A stretch of 44,420 nt of DNA, taken from a virus. The notes below the pieces were generated by a model. That model had not been told where the DNA came from and made no database searches. It worked only from the letters and a program-made list of their open reading frames with translations. Shown here piece by piece: positions 23,121 through 31,011 of this stretch; position 1 is the first letter of the stretch; every line of letters starts with the position of its first letter. The stretch spans positions 1 to 44,420 of the IMG/VR virus record IMGVR_UViG_3300035670_000416, one strand, 5' to 3'. The position numbers were made by a program, and so were the translations under genes.

Positions 23121-23419
23121 AAAGCACCTCTATAAATTTCTGTTTCTAATATCGGAGAATTTAGTATTTGGTTTACGCGGTCTTCTGTTAGAATTCCGGC
23201 ACCACGTAGGAAAAATAAACCATTCTTAAAATCATCACGATTCAAGTCAACATGATAACCGGTATTAAGTAGGTCTATAAAGTCTTCAGCATAACGATTA
23301 GTTTCCGCCAGAATTCTTATGGCTATACGTTCTTCTGCTGTAAATCTTAACTTTGCAGCTAAAGGGGTTATTTTACGTTCTAGGGTGTTTAACACCAGTT
23401 GTGAAGTATTCAAAATCAT
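23117..23419 (-). CDS. Hypothetical helical protein, tail region
   Basis: This 100-residue, mostly helical protein (LERKITPLAAKLRFTAEERI and on) overlaps the propeller fibre gene before it by 4 bp. It may be a fibre chaperone or accessory, judging by position only. No motif recognised. Confidence 0.45.
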   Translation of the reverse strand: MILNTSQLVLNTLERKITPLAAKLRFTAEERIAIRILAETNRYAEDFIDLLNTGYHVDLNRDDFKNGLFFLRGAGILTEDRVNQILNSPILETEIYRGAL

Positions 23420-24585
23420 ACTTTCACCTTACTGTAATATACAAAAGTTGCAGGAGAACTACCGTTAGTTAGTGCTATTGGTGTACCAGCAAATAAGTAA
23501 TTATTTCCTTCTTGAACCAACGCTTGATTACCAACATTAGAACCATATAGCCAATATTTTGACCCAATCTTAGTTAGTGTAATTGCGCCAACTGCATTAC
23601 CTGCACCAGTATACACGGGATGTGCCTGCCATTTCTGCCCATCTACTGATCTAGTTGTACCACCAAAGAAATACACACCATCAAAATATTCAACGAACCC
23701 TGATGGGTTTATGTTAGTTAAATTTAACGCATCTAACCTTGTCCAAGTAGACCCGCCAGTAGACTCAAAAAGTTGTCCGCTTGTAGGATTAGAATAAAAT
23801 TTCCCGTTGGCAAAAGAAACAATATTATTGAGTGGAATATTGCTGGTTACTGTTGCAGGGGTAAAAGTTGTAAAGTCCGTAGTTGTTAATACATGATTAG
23901 TTGAAGGGTTGTTATTGCTAACACCTAGTACGTACACTGTGCCGTTAGACGCTACAGAACGTATTCCTATATTTGGTGACAATGTTCTTGCTGTGTAAGA
24001 AGTGCCGTTTGTGGAGGTAGTGCAAATACCACCACTGGAAGCTAAACCAACGGCTACGACAATTGACCCAAAAGCTTTTATTTGGAGATACCTTGTTTGT
24101 GTAATATCGTAGTTAGGGTGTTGGTATCTTTGTGTCCAACTGGTTAAGTCAGTAGAAGAATATATTCTACCACCAGTTGTTGCCGCTACCCAAATAGAGC
24201 CAGACGAGAAGTATTCAATACCTGCAATTCGGTCTCCTGCTTCACAAGGAAATAATTGCTCCGCCGACCAAGATGTGCCAGCATTAGTGGACACTCGATA
24301 TTTTACTGCGGGTGTTCCATAAACACCTATCAGGGTGTTTCCGTTACCGTAAAGGGCTGAAGCCAAATCAGAACCGCCAAAATTGATATTCAATTCAAAA
24401 ATAGTAGCTCTAGTATTTGAGTAAAAATTGTTATCGAATTTGGCTGTATCGGTTTCAATGTAACCAGTTCTTAAGTATCTAACACCTTCTACGGTAATGT
24501 CTGCTTGTGTAGTAAATGGGAATGGTACTAATGAGCCACCTACGACACTACCACCACCAGAAGCTGCTTTTAAACTAATAGGCAT
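23416..24585 (-). CDS. Tail fibre/spike with beta-propeller (Asp-box) repeats
   Basis: The 389-residue protein shows six Asp-box-like turns at about 99 (STNAGTSW), 143 (SSTDLTSW), 190 (TSTNGTSY), 234 (TTTDFTTF), 275 (STGGSTW) and 313 (SVDGQKW). They are spaced 38-47 residues, each after a strand such as IWVAATTGGRIY or FYSNPTSGQLFE. This is the signature of a six-bladed sialidase-type propeller; no catalytic residues can be assigned, so binding is as likely as glycan cleavage. The N-terminal about 90 residues probably attach it to the tail. ATG follows GTGGGAGGTATAA. Probably a receptor-binding protein. Confidence 0.65.
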   Translation of the reverse strand: MPISLKAASGGGSVVGGSLVPFPFTTQADITVEGVRYLRTGYIETDTAKFDNNFYSNTRATIFELNINFGGSDLASALYGNGNTLIGVYGTPAVKYRVSTNAGTSWSAEQLFPCEAGDRIAGIEYFSSGSIWVAATTGGRIYSSTDLTSWTQRYQHPNYDITQTRYLQIKAFGSIVVAVGLASSGGICTTSTNGTSYTARTLSPNIGIRSVASNGTVYVLGVSNNNPSTNHVLTTTDFTTFTPATVTSNIPLNNIVSFANGKFYSNPTSGQLFESTGGSTWTRLDALNLTNINPSGFVEYFDGVYFFGGTTRSVDGQKWQAHPVYTGAGNAVGAITLTKIGSKYWLYGSNVGNQALVQEGNNYLFAGTPIALTNGSSPATFVYYSKVKV

Positions 24586-24891
24586 TTATACCTCCCACTC
24601 CGTACCATTCCATACAAAAATAATTTCAGCCTCAATGTCAAATAAAACACTAGAGTCTGTCCCCAGACTTGTTTTAATTACCACGGTACTACCGAAACGT
24701 TGAATCGTAGGAACAACACCTAATTTCTTTGTGAATGTTACTTTGTCACCAACAGACAATGTTGCTGTGTCTGGTAACGTAATTGTTGAAGCTGTTGTGA
24801 TATGATATGTCCAACCAGCAACAGTATTTGAGTTAGCGGATAATACTTTATATTTATCTCTAACTAATGAAGCCTTACCTTGACCAGCCAT
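24586..24891 (-). CDS. Small fibre protein paralogous to C-terminus of upstream tail fibre
   Basis: The 101-residue protein matches the last about 95 residues of the neighbouring tail-collar fibre: TLP..., a G-x-K-V strand pair, and an ending FVWNGTEWEV against FTWTGTVWECNF. It begins one base inside the stop of that fibre. A stand-alone copy of the fibre tip domain, either part of the tip complex or a trimerisation/chaperone module, is likely. Confidence 0.55.
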   Translation of the reverse strand: MAGQGKASLVRDKYKVLSANSNTVAGWTYHITTASTITLPDTATLSVGDKVTFTKKLGVVPTIQRFGSTVVIKTSLGTDSSVLFDIEAEIIFVWNGTEWEV

Positions 24892-25703
24892 TAGAAATTA
24901 CACTCCCATACAGTCCCTGTCCATGTAAATACAAAACGGGAATTTGTGTCTAATACAAATGAATCATAATCCGCCACATCAGCGGCATTATTGCCCACTC
25001 TAATTTGTTCCGTAGAAATGTTATTACACTGAACTGTTACCACATTACCGGATGCTTTGTATACTTCTACTTTACTGCCAGCAGCTAAGCCAGAAGTGGA
25101 AGGCAATGTCTGAGTAGTGTTACCGGTAACAATATTGTTCTCACCAACAATCAATGTGCCTGAGGTAGACAGTACTTTAGCTAGACTAAACATCTGCTGA
25201 ACTGTTCTACCACCAGTAGTGTCGATAGACGACGCTGGGTGAGCATTAGCTGCTGTACGGAAGGTCAAACCTCTGTGGTCAAATGCAGCAGCATCTGAGT
25301 TAATCACAGTGACCATTGTTGTGTTGTCTAACTTCACACGGAAGGTAGCTGTGTAGGTATAACCATATTCTGTTACAGGAGCAGGCAATACTTCATTGTT
25401 AATACTTCCGTATGCAATCAAAGCGCCTGTGTTATCAAACAAACCTACTTCACGTAATGTAGCACCACCAAATGTACGTGGGATTGAACCGCTCACCATA
25501 ATTACTGTTGGGTCTGCTGTGTCAACAACAGGGAAACTACATCCAACTCTCAATACTTCATTTACTAATGCAGTGCGTGTAGCAATAACACTAGGAATGC
25601 TACCACCACCATCACCAAACGCAATATGAGAAAGCGTTACAGGAACCATCGGCGTAGCCGCTAGTAACTTAGTTCTCCCTGTATTGGTTAAAATTGTTGC
25701 CAT
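24891..25703 (-). CDS. Tail-collar fibre protein (DUF3751-like, P2 gpH-type N-terminus)
   Basis: Residues about 1-160 match the N-terminal baseplate-attachment domain of P2 gpH-like fibres: TNTGRTKLLAATPMVPVTLS, HIAFGDGGG, LREVGLFDNTGALIAYG. The C-terminal about 95 residues form a beta domain shared with the next gene. The 270-residue length is short for a fibre, so receptor binding may be delegated to the following genes. It follows the DUF2612-like baseplate gene as gpH follows gpI in P2. Confidence 0.75.
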   Translation of the reverse strand: MATILTNTGRTKLLAATPMVPVTLSHIAFGDGGGSIPSVIATRTALVNEVLRVGCSFPVVDTADPTVIMVSGSIPRTFGGATLREVGLFDNTGALIAYGSINNEVLPAPVTEYGYTYTATFRVKLDNTTMVTVINSDAAAFDHRGLTFRTAANAHPASSIDTTGGRTVQQMFSLAKVLSTSGTLIVGENNIVTGNTTQTLPSTSGLAAGSKVEVYKASGNVVTVQCNNISTEQIRVGNNAADVADYDSFVLDTNSRFVFTWTGTVWECNF

Positions 25704-25714
25704 CTATATTTCCT

Positions 25715-26260
25715 TTACACAGGGTTAGATTCAATATTCTTTATGAATGAGTAAGCCACGCCAGCATAACCCATTGTATCGTTACCTAAGTCGAGTTTCT
25801 TTTCAAATACTAAGTCAACAGCAGCAGGGACAGTCTTGCGAATTGTAGGAGCTTTTGATACATACTCGGCACCAAGGATTTCTAATACAACTGCGGCTGG
25901 ATATTGTTCTGAATACTTGATTGTAGTAGCACCAGTAATTTGTTTAGCTGCTGCTAACACTTCTTCCGGCGTACCTGATGAGTTATTGATGAAGATTTTA
26001 GTAATGATAGCACTACGATAATCTTCATCATTTCTACCTTGACGAAACTCTTGAACTTCTTTACCAATTACATCCAGAGCATAGCCAAAAGCAGTATCAA
26101 TCCCCAATGATTCAAGCAGAGTGAAATATTCATTCTCCACTTCCTGAATCTGTGTATGGAATATCTCAACTACTTTCTGAATGTTTGGGCTATTTCTGAA
26201 TTGATATAAGAGTAAGTTTTTGGCTTGTTCTACATGATTTGTTATTTTTACTGGGTACAT
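25715..26260 (-). CDS. Baseplate wedge protein, DUF2612/gpI-like
   Basis: The 181-residue protein contains GYALDVIGKEVQEFRQGRND, EDYRSAIITKIFINNSSGTP and LAAAKQITGATTI, the hallmark blocks of DUF2612 baseplate proteins. It sits between a gpJ-like protein and the fibre, as gpI does in P2, and is expected to connect baseplate wedges to fibres. Confidence 0.75.
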   Translation of the reverse strand: MYPVKITNHVEQAKNLLLYQFRNSPNIQKVVEIFHTQIQEVENEYFTLLESLGIDTAFGYALDVIGKEVQEFRQGRNDEDYRSAIITKIFINNSSGTPEEVLAAAKQITGATTIKYSEQYPAAVVLEILGAEYVSKAPTIRKTVPAAVDLVFEKKLDLGNDTMGYAGVAYSFIKNIESNPV

Positions 26261-26265
26261 AATAT

Positions 26266-27681
26266 TTACCCTGCAATTACTGTGATGCGACTAACATCAA
26301 ATACCGCTTCATCTTTTCTACCGATAGTTGTAATACCGCTAGATAATACTGGAGTATCAGTAGGTGCTGATGTTTTACCAGCAGTGACAATCAAATTACC
26401 GATACCACTTACTTTAGCGTAGATAGCACCCATGATACGCTGAGGGATAACATCTTCATTAAGTCCGAGAGCATCACCATATTCTTTAACTGCAAGAGCG
26501 ATTTGTGCTGCACCATCAGCAGGGAATAATTCTTCACTGTATAACTGATACTCTACTCGAACATGAATATATTGATCTACAGGTCGAGAATAGAATATAG
26601 TTTGTGTTTGATTCTGTGAGTCAGTAATAGCTGTTGAGGTATTACCAAACAACTGAATACCTGCGGGCTTTGTATTCCATACAGTGTTAGCAACAGCTAA
26701 GTCGCTGCCACCTTTAACAGTGCATTCAATACTCTTAGCTGGTAATCCATTAGCGTTTGTGGTATTAGTCCAGTTTTCTTCTACTACTGCGCTTACAACA
26801 CCTTCGGTAGATGTTAGTGCTGCGAAAATAGCGTTGACTGTAGCCTTACCTTGACCACCCACAGAACCATAGAATCTAGTACGCAACTCTGCGTCGGTCT
26901 CTTGCGCCCTACCTGTTACCCATTTTTGATTGTTTGTAACTGTAATAGACGGTAGCGTGGTAACTAAATAATTCAGTGTGTTCGCTTCATAATCTTCTGT
27001 ATTAGCAACTAAAGCTTCAGCAGCAACAGAGCCTGTAACATTGAAGATTGAGAGATTGGTAGAAACAGCAATAGAAAAATCTGATTGACTTGTTAACTGT
27101 AGTCGGTTAGAATTATTACTAACGACAATGTTGGTCAGCGAAGATAACGCTGTTTGAAACAATGTAATAATTTCAGCAGCAGTAGCCGTACCATCAGATA
27201 CAACTGAATACACTACACCATTTACAGATAAGGAATATGTAAAGTTATTGGCAACAGTAATGTTGATATTAACATTTTTTACAGCAGAGCTTGTCAAGGT
27301 TAATGCAGATAAAGTTTGAACAACATTGCCTGCTAAATCTTTTACTTGTGTGCCGGAATTGATATTAGCACCTAATGCACCGGTGAATTCTAATGTTCCG
27401 TAAGCCTTCACAGCTTGTAGTCGAGTGAGTCTTGCTCTGCGTACAATACGTTCTAACGCTACGCCAGTTGCCGTATCTGGATCACCAGCACTCCATTGCG
27501 CTGCTGCCAGTTCATAAAGTTCCGATACTTTCAAGCACCAGATTCTATTTAAAATACCAATGAGTGAGTCATCACTCATATCAAAATTAGGATTACCTGT
27601 TGCTGTAATGAAATCACTTTGAACATCAGCTATGATGTCTTGATAACGCTTCAGGTCATACCCAGTTGTTGTAATTGACAA
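26266..27681 (-). CDS. Baseplate J-like protein
   Basis: The N-terminal block (LIGILNRIWCLKVSELYELA, GVALERIVRRARLTRLQA, AYGTLEFTG), the central RAQETDAELRTRF and the C-terminal YQLYSEELFPADGAAQ with VIPQRIMGAIYAKVSGIGN match gpJ/Mu gp47-type baseplate wedge proteins. The 471-residue length is larger than P2 gpJ because of an inserted beta domain (about 115-230), which contains Thr/Val/Asn-rich strands. It forms the wedge ring that triggers sheath contraction. Confidence 0.85.
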   Translation of the reverse strand: MSITTTGYDLKRYQDIIADVQSDFITATGNPNFDMSDDSLIGILNRIWCLKVSELYELAAAQWSAGDPDTATGVALERIVRRARLTRLQAVKAYGTLEFTGALGANINSGTQVKDLAGNVVQTLSALTLTSSAVKNVNINITVANNFTYSLSVNGVVYSVVSDGTATAAEIITLFQTALSSLTNIVVSNNSNRLQLTSQSDFSIAVSTNLSIFNVTGSVAAEALVANTEDYEANTLNYLVTTLPSITVTNNQKWVTGRAQETDAELRTRFYGSVGGQGKATVNAIFAALTSTEGVVSAVVEENWTNTTNANGLPAKSIECTVKGGSDLAVANTVWNTKPAGIQLFGNTSTAITDSQNQTQTIFYSRPVDQYIHVRVEYQLYSEELFPADGAAQIALAVKEYGDALGLNEDVIPQRIMGAIYAKVSGIGNLIVTAGKTSAPTDTPVLSSGITTIGRKDEAVFDVSRITVIAG

Positions 27682-27691
27682 TCTCTTATCC

Positions 27692-28051
27692 TCACAGTAA
27701 TTCTATTGGCTGGATATTGAATTGGAATGTAACACCCTCGGTAGTGGTTGCTACAAAAGAAGCCGTATATACACCGGTGCTATCCAGAATAGATTCATAA
27801 GCATCTAGTGTTGACACACCAACGGTGTCTGTGATTTCATCAATGAATACTGTATCAACCACTTCTTTCTGTGTCTTACCTAGAACAGTGCCGAAGTAAT
27901 CAATACCTAATGTTGTATCTTTGAAGTATTCACCACGATAACGCAACAACCGGATCTTAATCTTCTGGGCGACGCTCATAGCATTGTCTGTTGTCAATAC
28001 AAAATCATTGAAATCTATATCGTGCGCTGATGTTAGTTTGATGTCTGCCAT
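27692..28051 (-). CDS. Baseplate wedge protein, gp25/gpW-like
   Basis: The 119-residue protein contains LTTDNAMSVAQKIKIRLLRY, GEYFKDTTLGIDYFGTVLG and the C-terminal QFNIQPIELL, matching the gp25-like lysozyme-related fold of baseplate wedge proteins (DUF2634-like variant). It stands directly ahead of the gpJ-like gene, as in most contractile tails, and connects the sheath base to the wedge. Confidence 0.75.
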   Translation of the reverse strand: MADIKLTSAHDIDFNDFVLTTDNAMSVAQKIKIRLLRYRGEYFKDTTLGIDYFGTVLGKTQKEVVDTVFIDEITDTVGVSTLDAYESILDSTGVYTASFVATTTEGVTFQFNIQPIELL

Positions 28052-28060
28052 TATAGACCC

Positions 28061-28252
28061 TTAGATGATGGGCCATTGCCCTGCTGAGCTACCAGAACCA
28101 ACGTTTGCTTTGGCGTTATCTTTGATGTGATTGACAATAGCTTGTGCTATTGCATCAATTGCTGCGTTATTTGTTATTTCTCCATTGTCTACGTCAATAG
28201 CGTCAACGGCGGATTTAATTGCAGCGGCAAGAGAGGAAGCATTCATTGCCAT
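28061..28252 (-). CDS. Small baseplate-region protein
   Basis: This 63-residue, alanine-rich helical protein (AMNASSLAAAIKSAVDAIDV, AIAQAIVNHIKDNA) has a Gly/Ser-rich tail. It lies between the Gp138-like spike and gp25-like genes and has GGAG before its ATG plus a promoter just upstream. Function unknown; a small baseplate component is suggested by context. Confidence 0.55.
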   Translation of the reverse strand: MAMNASSLAAAIKSAVDAIDVDNGEITNNAAIDAIAQAIVNHIKDNAKANVGSGSSAGQWPII

Positions 28253-28267
28253 TCTAAGTCTCCTAAT

Positions 28268-28296
28268 ATATTAAAGCCATTGGCTTATTTTGTCAA
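28268..28296 (-). promoter_or_regulatory. Minus-strand promoter inside baseplate block
   Basis: TTGACA (28291-28296), a 17-bp spacer and TAATAT (28268-28273) read on the minus strand, in the 47-bp gap behind the spike gene. It would boost the distal baseplate and fibre genes. The -10 matches the consensus at four of six positions. Confidence 0.65.
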
Positions 28297-28299
28297 CAG

Positions 28300-28944
28300 C
28301 TATTTTTTGAATGAGTCAAGCTTAGCTTTTAAAGCTAAAATGTCTGGTTTTGCGTTGAGTGGTGATAACCCATAATATGTATTGACTGTGGTATTTGCTA
28401 TCGTATTGACAATATCACTCAACAAAGCAATCAGTTCTTCTTGGTCATTGTACACTGAATACTTAGACTTCGTATGTATCTCTACATTACCGTCTTCTTT
28501 CAGTACCAATTTATTGTCTTTGAACTTCAGAACAACATCTTTTGGGTCTGGTTGTAAATGACTATTTTTTGTGTACAATCCAACAACAGCAACAGCATCG
28601 CTCATGTCGTGCATACGTTGCGTTGGTTCTGTTACTGAACTACCATCACCCTCTAACCATTCTTCAATGTTACGCATCGAGAATTCAAGCCAAACTGTAT
28701 CACCAACTTGAATTGGGAATGATAACAACCCTCCACCAGCAGAAGGGTTAATCACAGGAACATTGAATATCTCAGGACACTCACTCACTTGTCCATCAGA
28801 ATGCTGCATATCAATTGTAGGACGAACAGAAATAATATTCTTACTTTCGTATTCAGAATTGTCAGTTACAATAGCTGGAAGTCCAGTGAAGATTTGTGAC
28901 TGCAATGATTCCAAATGACTTTTCATAAAAGCTTTTAAGCTCAT
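28300..28944 (-). CDS. Baseplate spike protein, Gp138 family
   Basis: Residues about 1-110 fit the Gp138 N-terminal OB-type domain (LPAIVTDNSEYESKNIISVR, PTIDMQ, FPIQVGDTVWLEFSMRNIEEW). The middle KDNKLVLKEDGNVEIHTKSK is the beta-helical spike region and the C-terminus is helical. Such trimeric spikes sit under the hub and pierce the outer membrane. ATG follows GGAGATCGC and overlaps the hub gene stop. Confidence 0.75.
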   Translation of the reverse strand: MSLKAFMKSHLESLQSQIFTGLPAIVTDNSEYESKNIISVRPTIDMQHSDGQVSECPEIFNVPVINPSAGGGLLSFPIQVGDTVWLEFSMRNIEEWLEGDGSSVTEPTQRMHDMSDAVAVVGLYTKNSHLQPDPKDVVLKFKDNKLVLKEDGNVEIHTKSKYSVYNDQEELIALLSDIVNTIANTTVNTYYGLSPLNAKPDILALKAKLDSFKK

Positions 28945-30023
28945 GCGATCTCCAATACTATTTCACTGTCCCATCCACCACCGTCTAAATAAGACAATCG
29001 TGTATCAACTGAAATTACTTTATACAAACCTTTGTATTGACCTTGTGTGATTCTGATAAGCTGACCTATCTTAATACGATGGTCTAAGAATGTTACCAAC
29101 TTGAATCTTGCAGGAGTTTCAACTGAAGGAACTTCTTGCTTTGATTCTTGTTCTGGTTCCATTGACTTCATCAGGTCAGCATTAATGTCATACTGCACAG
29201 TGAATTTATTGAATGTACGAGGATGAATGTATAACTCGTTTAATGTGATGTACCAAGAATAATTAAATTGCTCACATACTTTATCTAACAACTGAGAAGA
29301 CAATCCTTGGAAACTATAACCACCCTTAGCCACAGTTTCTGCTGGAGATGGTAACGAATCTAAGTTCTTAGCTTTTGTTTCCAGAAAGCCAGTGGCAATC
29401 CCTTGCTCTTTCATTGCGCCAGCAATATCCGTAAGGATTTGAGAATACTTTGTATTTGGGGGCCAAGCAAAAGATACTCTCGAAGTCTTTAATTGAACGT
29501 TACTATCTACACACTGTATCTCTGTAACAATATCCGTACCTTGTTTTCTACTAAAAGCTTTCTGAGATGTTCCAGTGAATACTATACCAACATCATTACC
29601 ATACCCAGCTTCAAGGATTACGTAAGCATTCTTTCTTTCAAGTTTAGCTCTTGTTTCTTTTGAAGCGTTGAACACTCTGATGACTGATGTAGCTACATCA
29701 CCTTCTTTAGCTGCGCTGTTAATCTCAGCAGTCATGTGTAAGTTGGTGATCATTACGCTATCACCACCGGAGGTGGTTTTGGTCTGATTGGCAGTGTCTG
29801 TAGAAACGCCTACAAGGTTCCCTGTTGCATTATCTTGTTGTAGGAATACGGTAGGGTGGTATGTCTGCTGTAAAGCGCTCAGGGGGCTTCCTGAAGCGTT
29901 TGGTGAGGCTTTCCATGCCGTAGAATAGCCTTGTTTAATATTCGCTGGTGCAGACCCACCCGTATACGTGACTTTCTGTTCAATTACACTCAATCGGTAA
30001 CTGCGGTCAAACACCAGTGACAT
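28941..30023 (-). CDS. Baseplate hub protein (gpD-like)
   Basis: The 360-residue protein has features of contractile-tail hub proteins. The middle, TEIQCVDSNVQLKTSRVSFA followed by TKYSQILTDIAGAMKEQGIA and a TLNELYIHPR strand, corresponds to the LysM/gpD-like hub region. The C-terminus KIGQLIRITQGQYKGLYKVI is an OB-like strand set. It lies between the plug and spike genes, the expected place. It forms the trimeric hub linking tail tube and spike. Confidence 0.7.
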   Translation of the reverse strand: MSLVFDRSYRLSVIEQKVTYTGGSAPANIKQGYSTAWKASPNASGSPLSALQQTYHPTVFLQQDNATGNLVGVSTDTANQTKTTSGGDSVMITNLHMTAEINSAAKEGDVATSVIRVFNASKETRAKLERKNAYVILEAGYGNDVGIVFTGTSQKAFSRKQGTDIVTEIQCVDSNVQLKTSRVSFAWPPNTKYSQILTDIAGAMKEQGIATGFLETKAKNLDSLPSPAETVAKGGYSFQGLSSQLLDKVCEQFNYSWYITLNELYIHPRTFNKFTVQYDINADLMKSMEPEQESKQEVPSVETPARFKLVTFLDHRIKIGQLIRITQGQYKGLYKVISVDTRLSYLDGGGWDSEIVLEIA

Positions 30024-30358
30024 TAGAACACTCCCGCTTCTTCTGTGTTAGTGAGATAAACAAACTCATACTTCAAACCCTGTCCAAAGTTATTACGTCC
30101 AAGGTCTTCAACACTATCTGTACTATTCACAATATAGATATTACCACCCAGAGGGTTATTAGATAATTGCTTTGTTGCGCATACACCGAAGCAAAGCTTA
30201 ACACCATCCATCAACGTATTCTTGTTTACATCAAGTAAACTGAAATACCAAGAGGATTCTCTTGTGTTCCATTTCATTACGGAGTAGAATATCTGATTGT
30301 TTAAGCTGATACGTGTTTCAGAATAAGCATCTGTCGGAACAAATATAGATAAAGCCAT
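30023..30358 (-). CDS. Baseplate plug protein (DUF6983-like)
   Basis: The 111-residue protein has the YSVMKWNTRESSWYFSLLDV and MDGVKLCFGV pattern of the small plug-type baseplate proteins described from the minimal contractile tail of cyanophage Pam3. Its position between the Dit-like and hub genes is the same. It is thought to seal the tube end before infection. Confidence 0.6.
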   Translation of the reverse strand: MALSIFVPTDAYSETRISLNNQIFYSVMKWNTRESSWYFSLLDVNKNTLMDGVKLCFGVCATKQLSNNPLGGNIYIVNSTDSVEDLGRNNFGQGLKYEFVYLTNTEEAGVF

Positions 30359-31011
30359 TACGTTGCTCCTGCTACAGCGTCAGGAGGTGTTGCACCACCA
30401 AGTAACTCAGCAGCTTTCTTCTTTGCAGCATCTACATCACCTACTTGTTCACCGATTGCGCGCCACATACTATCATCTCTAGTTTTAGTGCTGGACTTGC
30501 TCCCACTATCTTTCTTTTCAGCAAGTCCATCAGCTTTCGCTTTTTCTGCATTCACGGTATCATCAGAAGATTCACCAGCCACCTCAACTAGAGATGCTTT
30601 AGCTTTATCAACAATCCTGACTTGTTCAATTGATATATTAATGCGCCAAGAACCTAGTCCTTCAACAACACCCTTAGTGCCACTAAAGTCTGTAAACAAA
30701 CAGTTCTTGTATGGAGATAAACGATTGTCTAAGAATACAGTGAATAGTTCACGAGATTTACGTAAAGCATCTAAGCCTTGGATATAGTCTTTAATACCTT
30801 TTTGTGGAGAGTTCTTAGTGAGATTGACAACCTCGGTGATTACACCAGATAATGTAAAAGTAGAATTTTCAACAACGGAATGATCTGTAATAGAAGCCCC
30901 CGATTCAACGGGGAACTTCGTATTAGTGTTTCTATGTTGAAATCCTACATCAGTAGTAGCGGTTAGCTCAAAGACATCACCAGCTTTTGTTTTGATGTAG
31001 AATACAGCCAT
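30358..31011 (-). CDS. Dit-like baseplate/tail protein
   Basis: Residues about 1-135 form the beta-rich N-terminal domain of Dit-like tail proteins (ESGASITDHSVVENSTFTLS, IQGLDALRKSRELFTVFLDN, INISIEQVRIV). The C-terminal about 75 residues are Ala/Lys/Ser-rich, low complexity, and probably flexible. It follows the tape measure gene, the usual Dit position, and should join the tube to the hub. Confidence 0.65.
   Translation of the reverse strand: MAVFYIKTKAGDVFELTATTDVGFQHRNTNTKFPVESGASITDHSVVENSTFTLSGVITEVVNLTKNSPQKGIKDYIQGLDALRKSRELFTVFLDNRLSPYKNCLFTDFSGTKGVVEGLGSWRINISIEQVRIVDKAKASLVEVAGESSDDTVNAEKAKADGLAEKKDSGSKSSTKTRDDSMWRAIGEQVGDVDAAKKKAAELLGGATPPDAVAGAT

Noticed and set aside
28542-28751. 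Plus-strand frame with QQQQQHRS tract inside the spike gene
   Set aside because: Antisense shadow of the Gp138-like gene; no Shine-Dalgarno or promoter.
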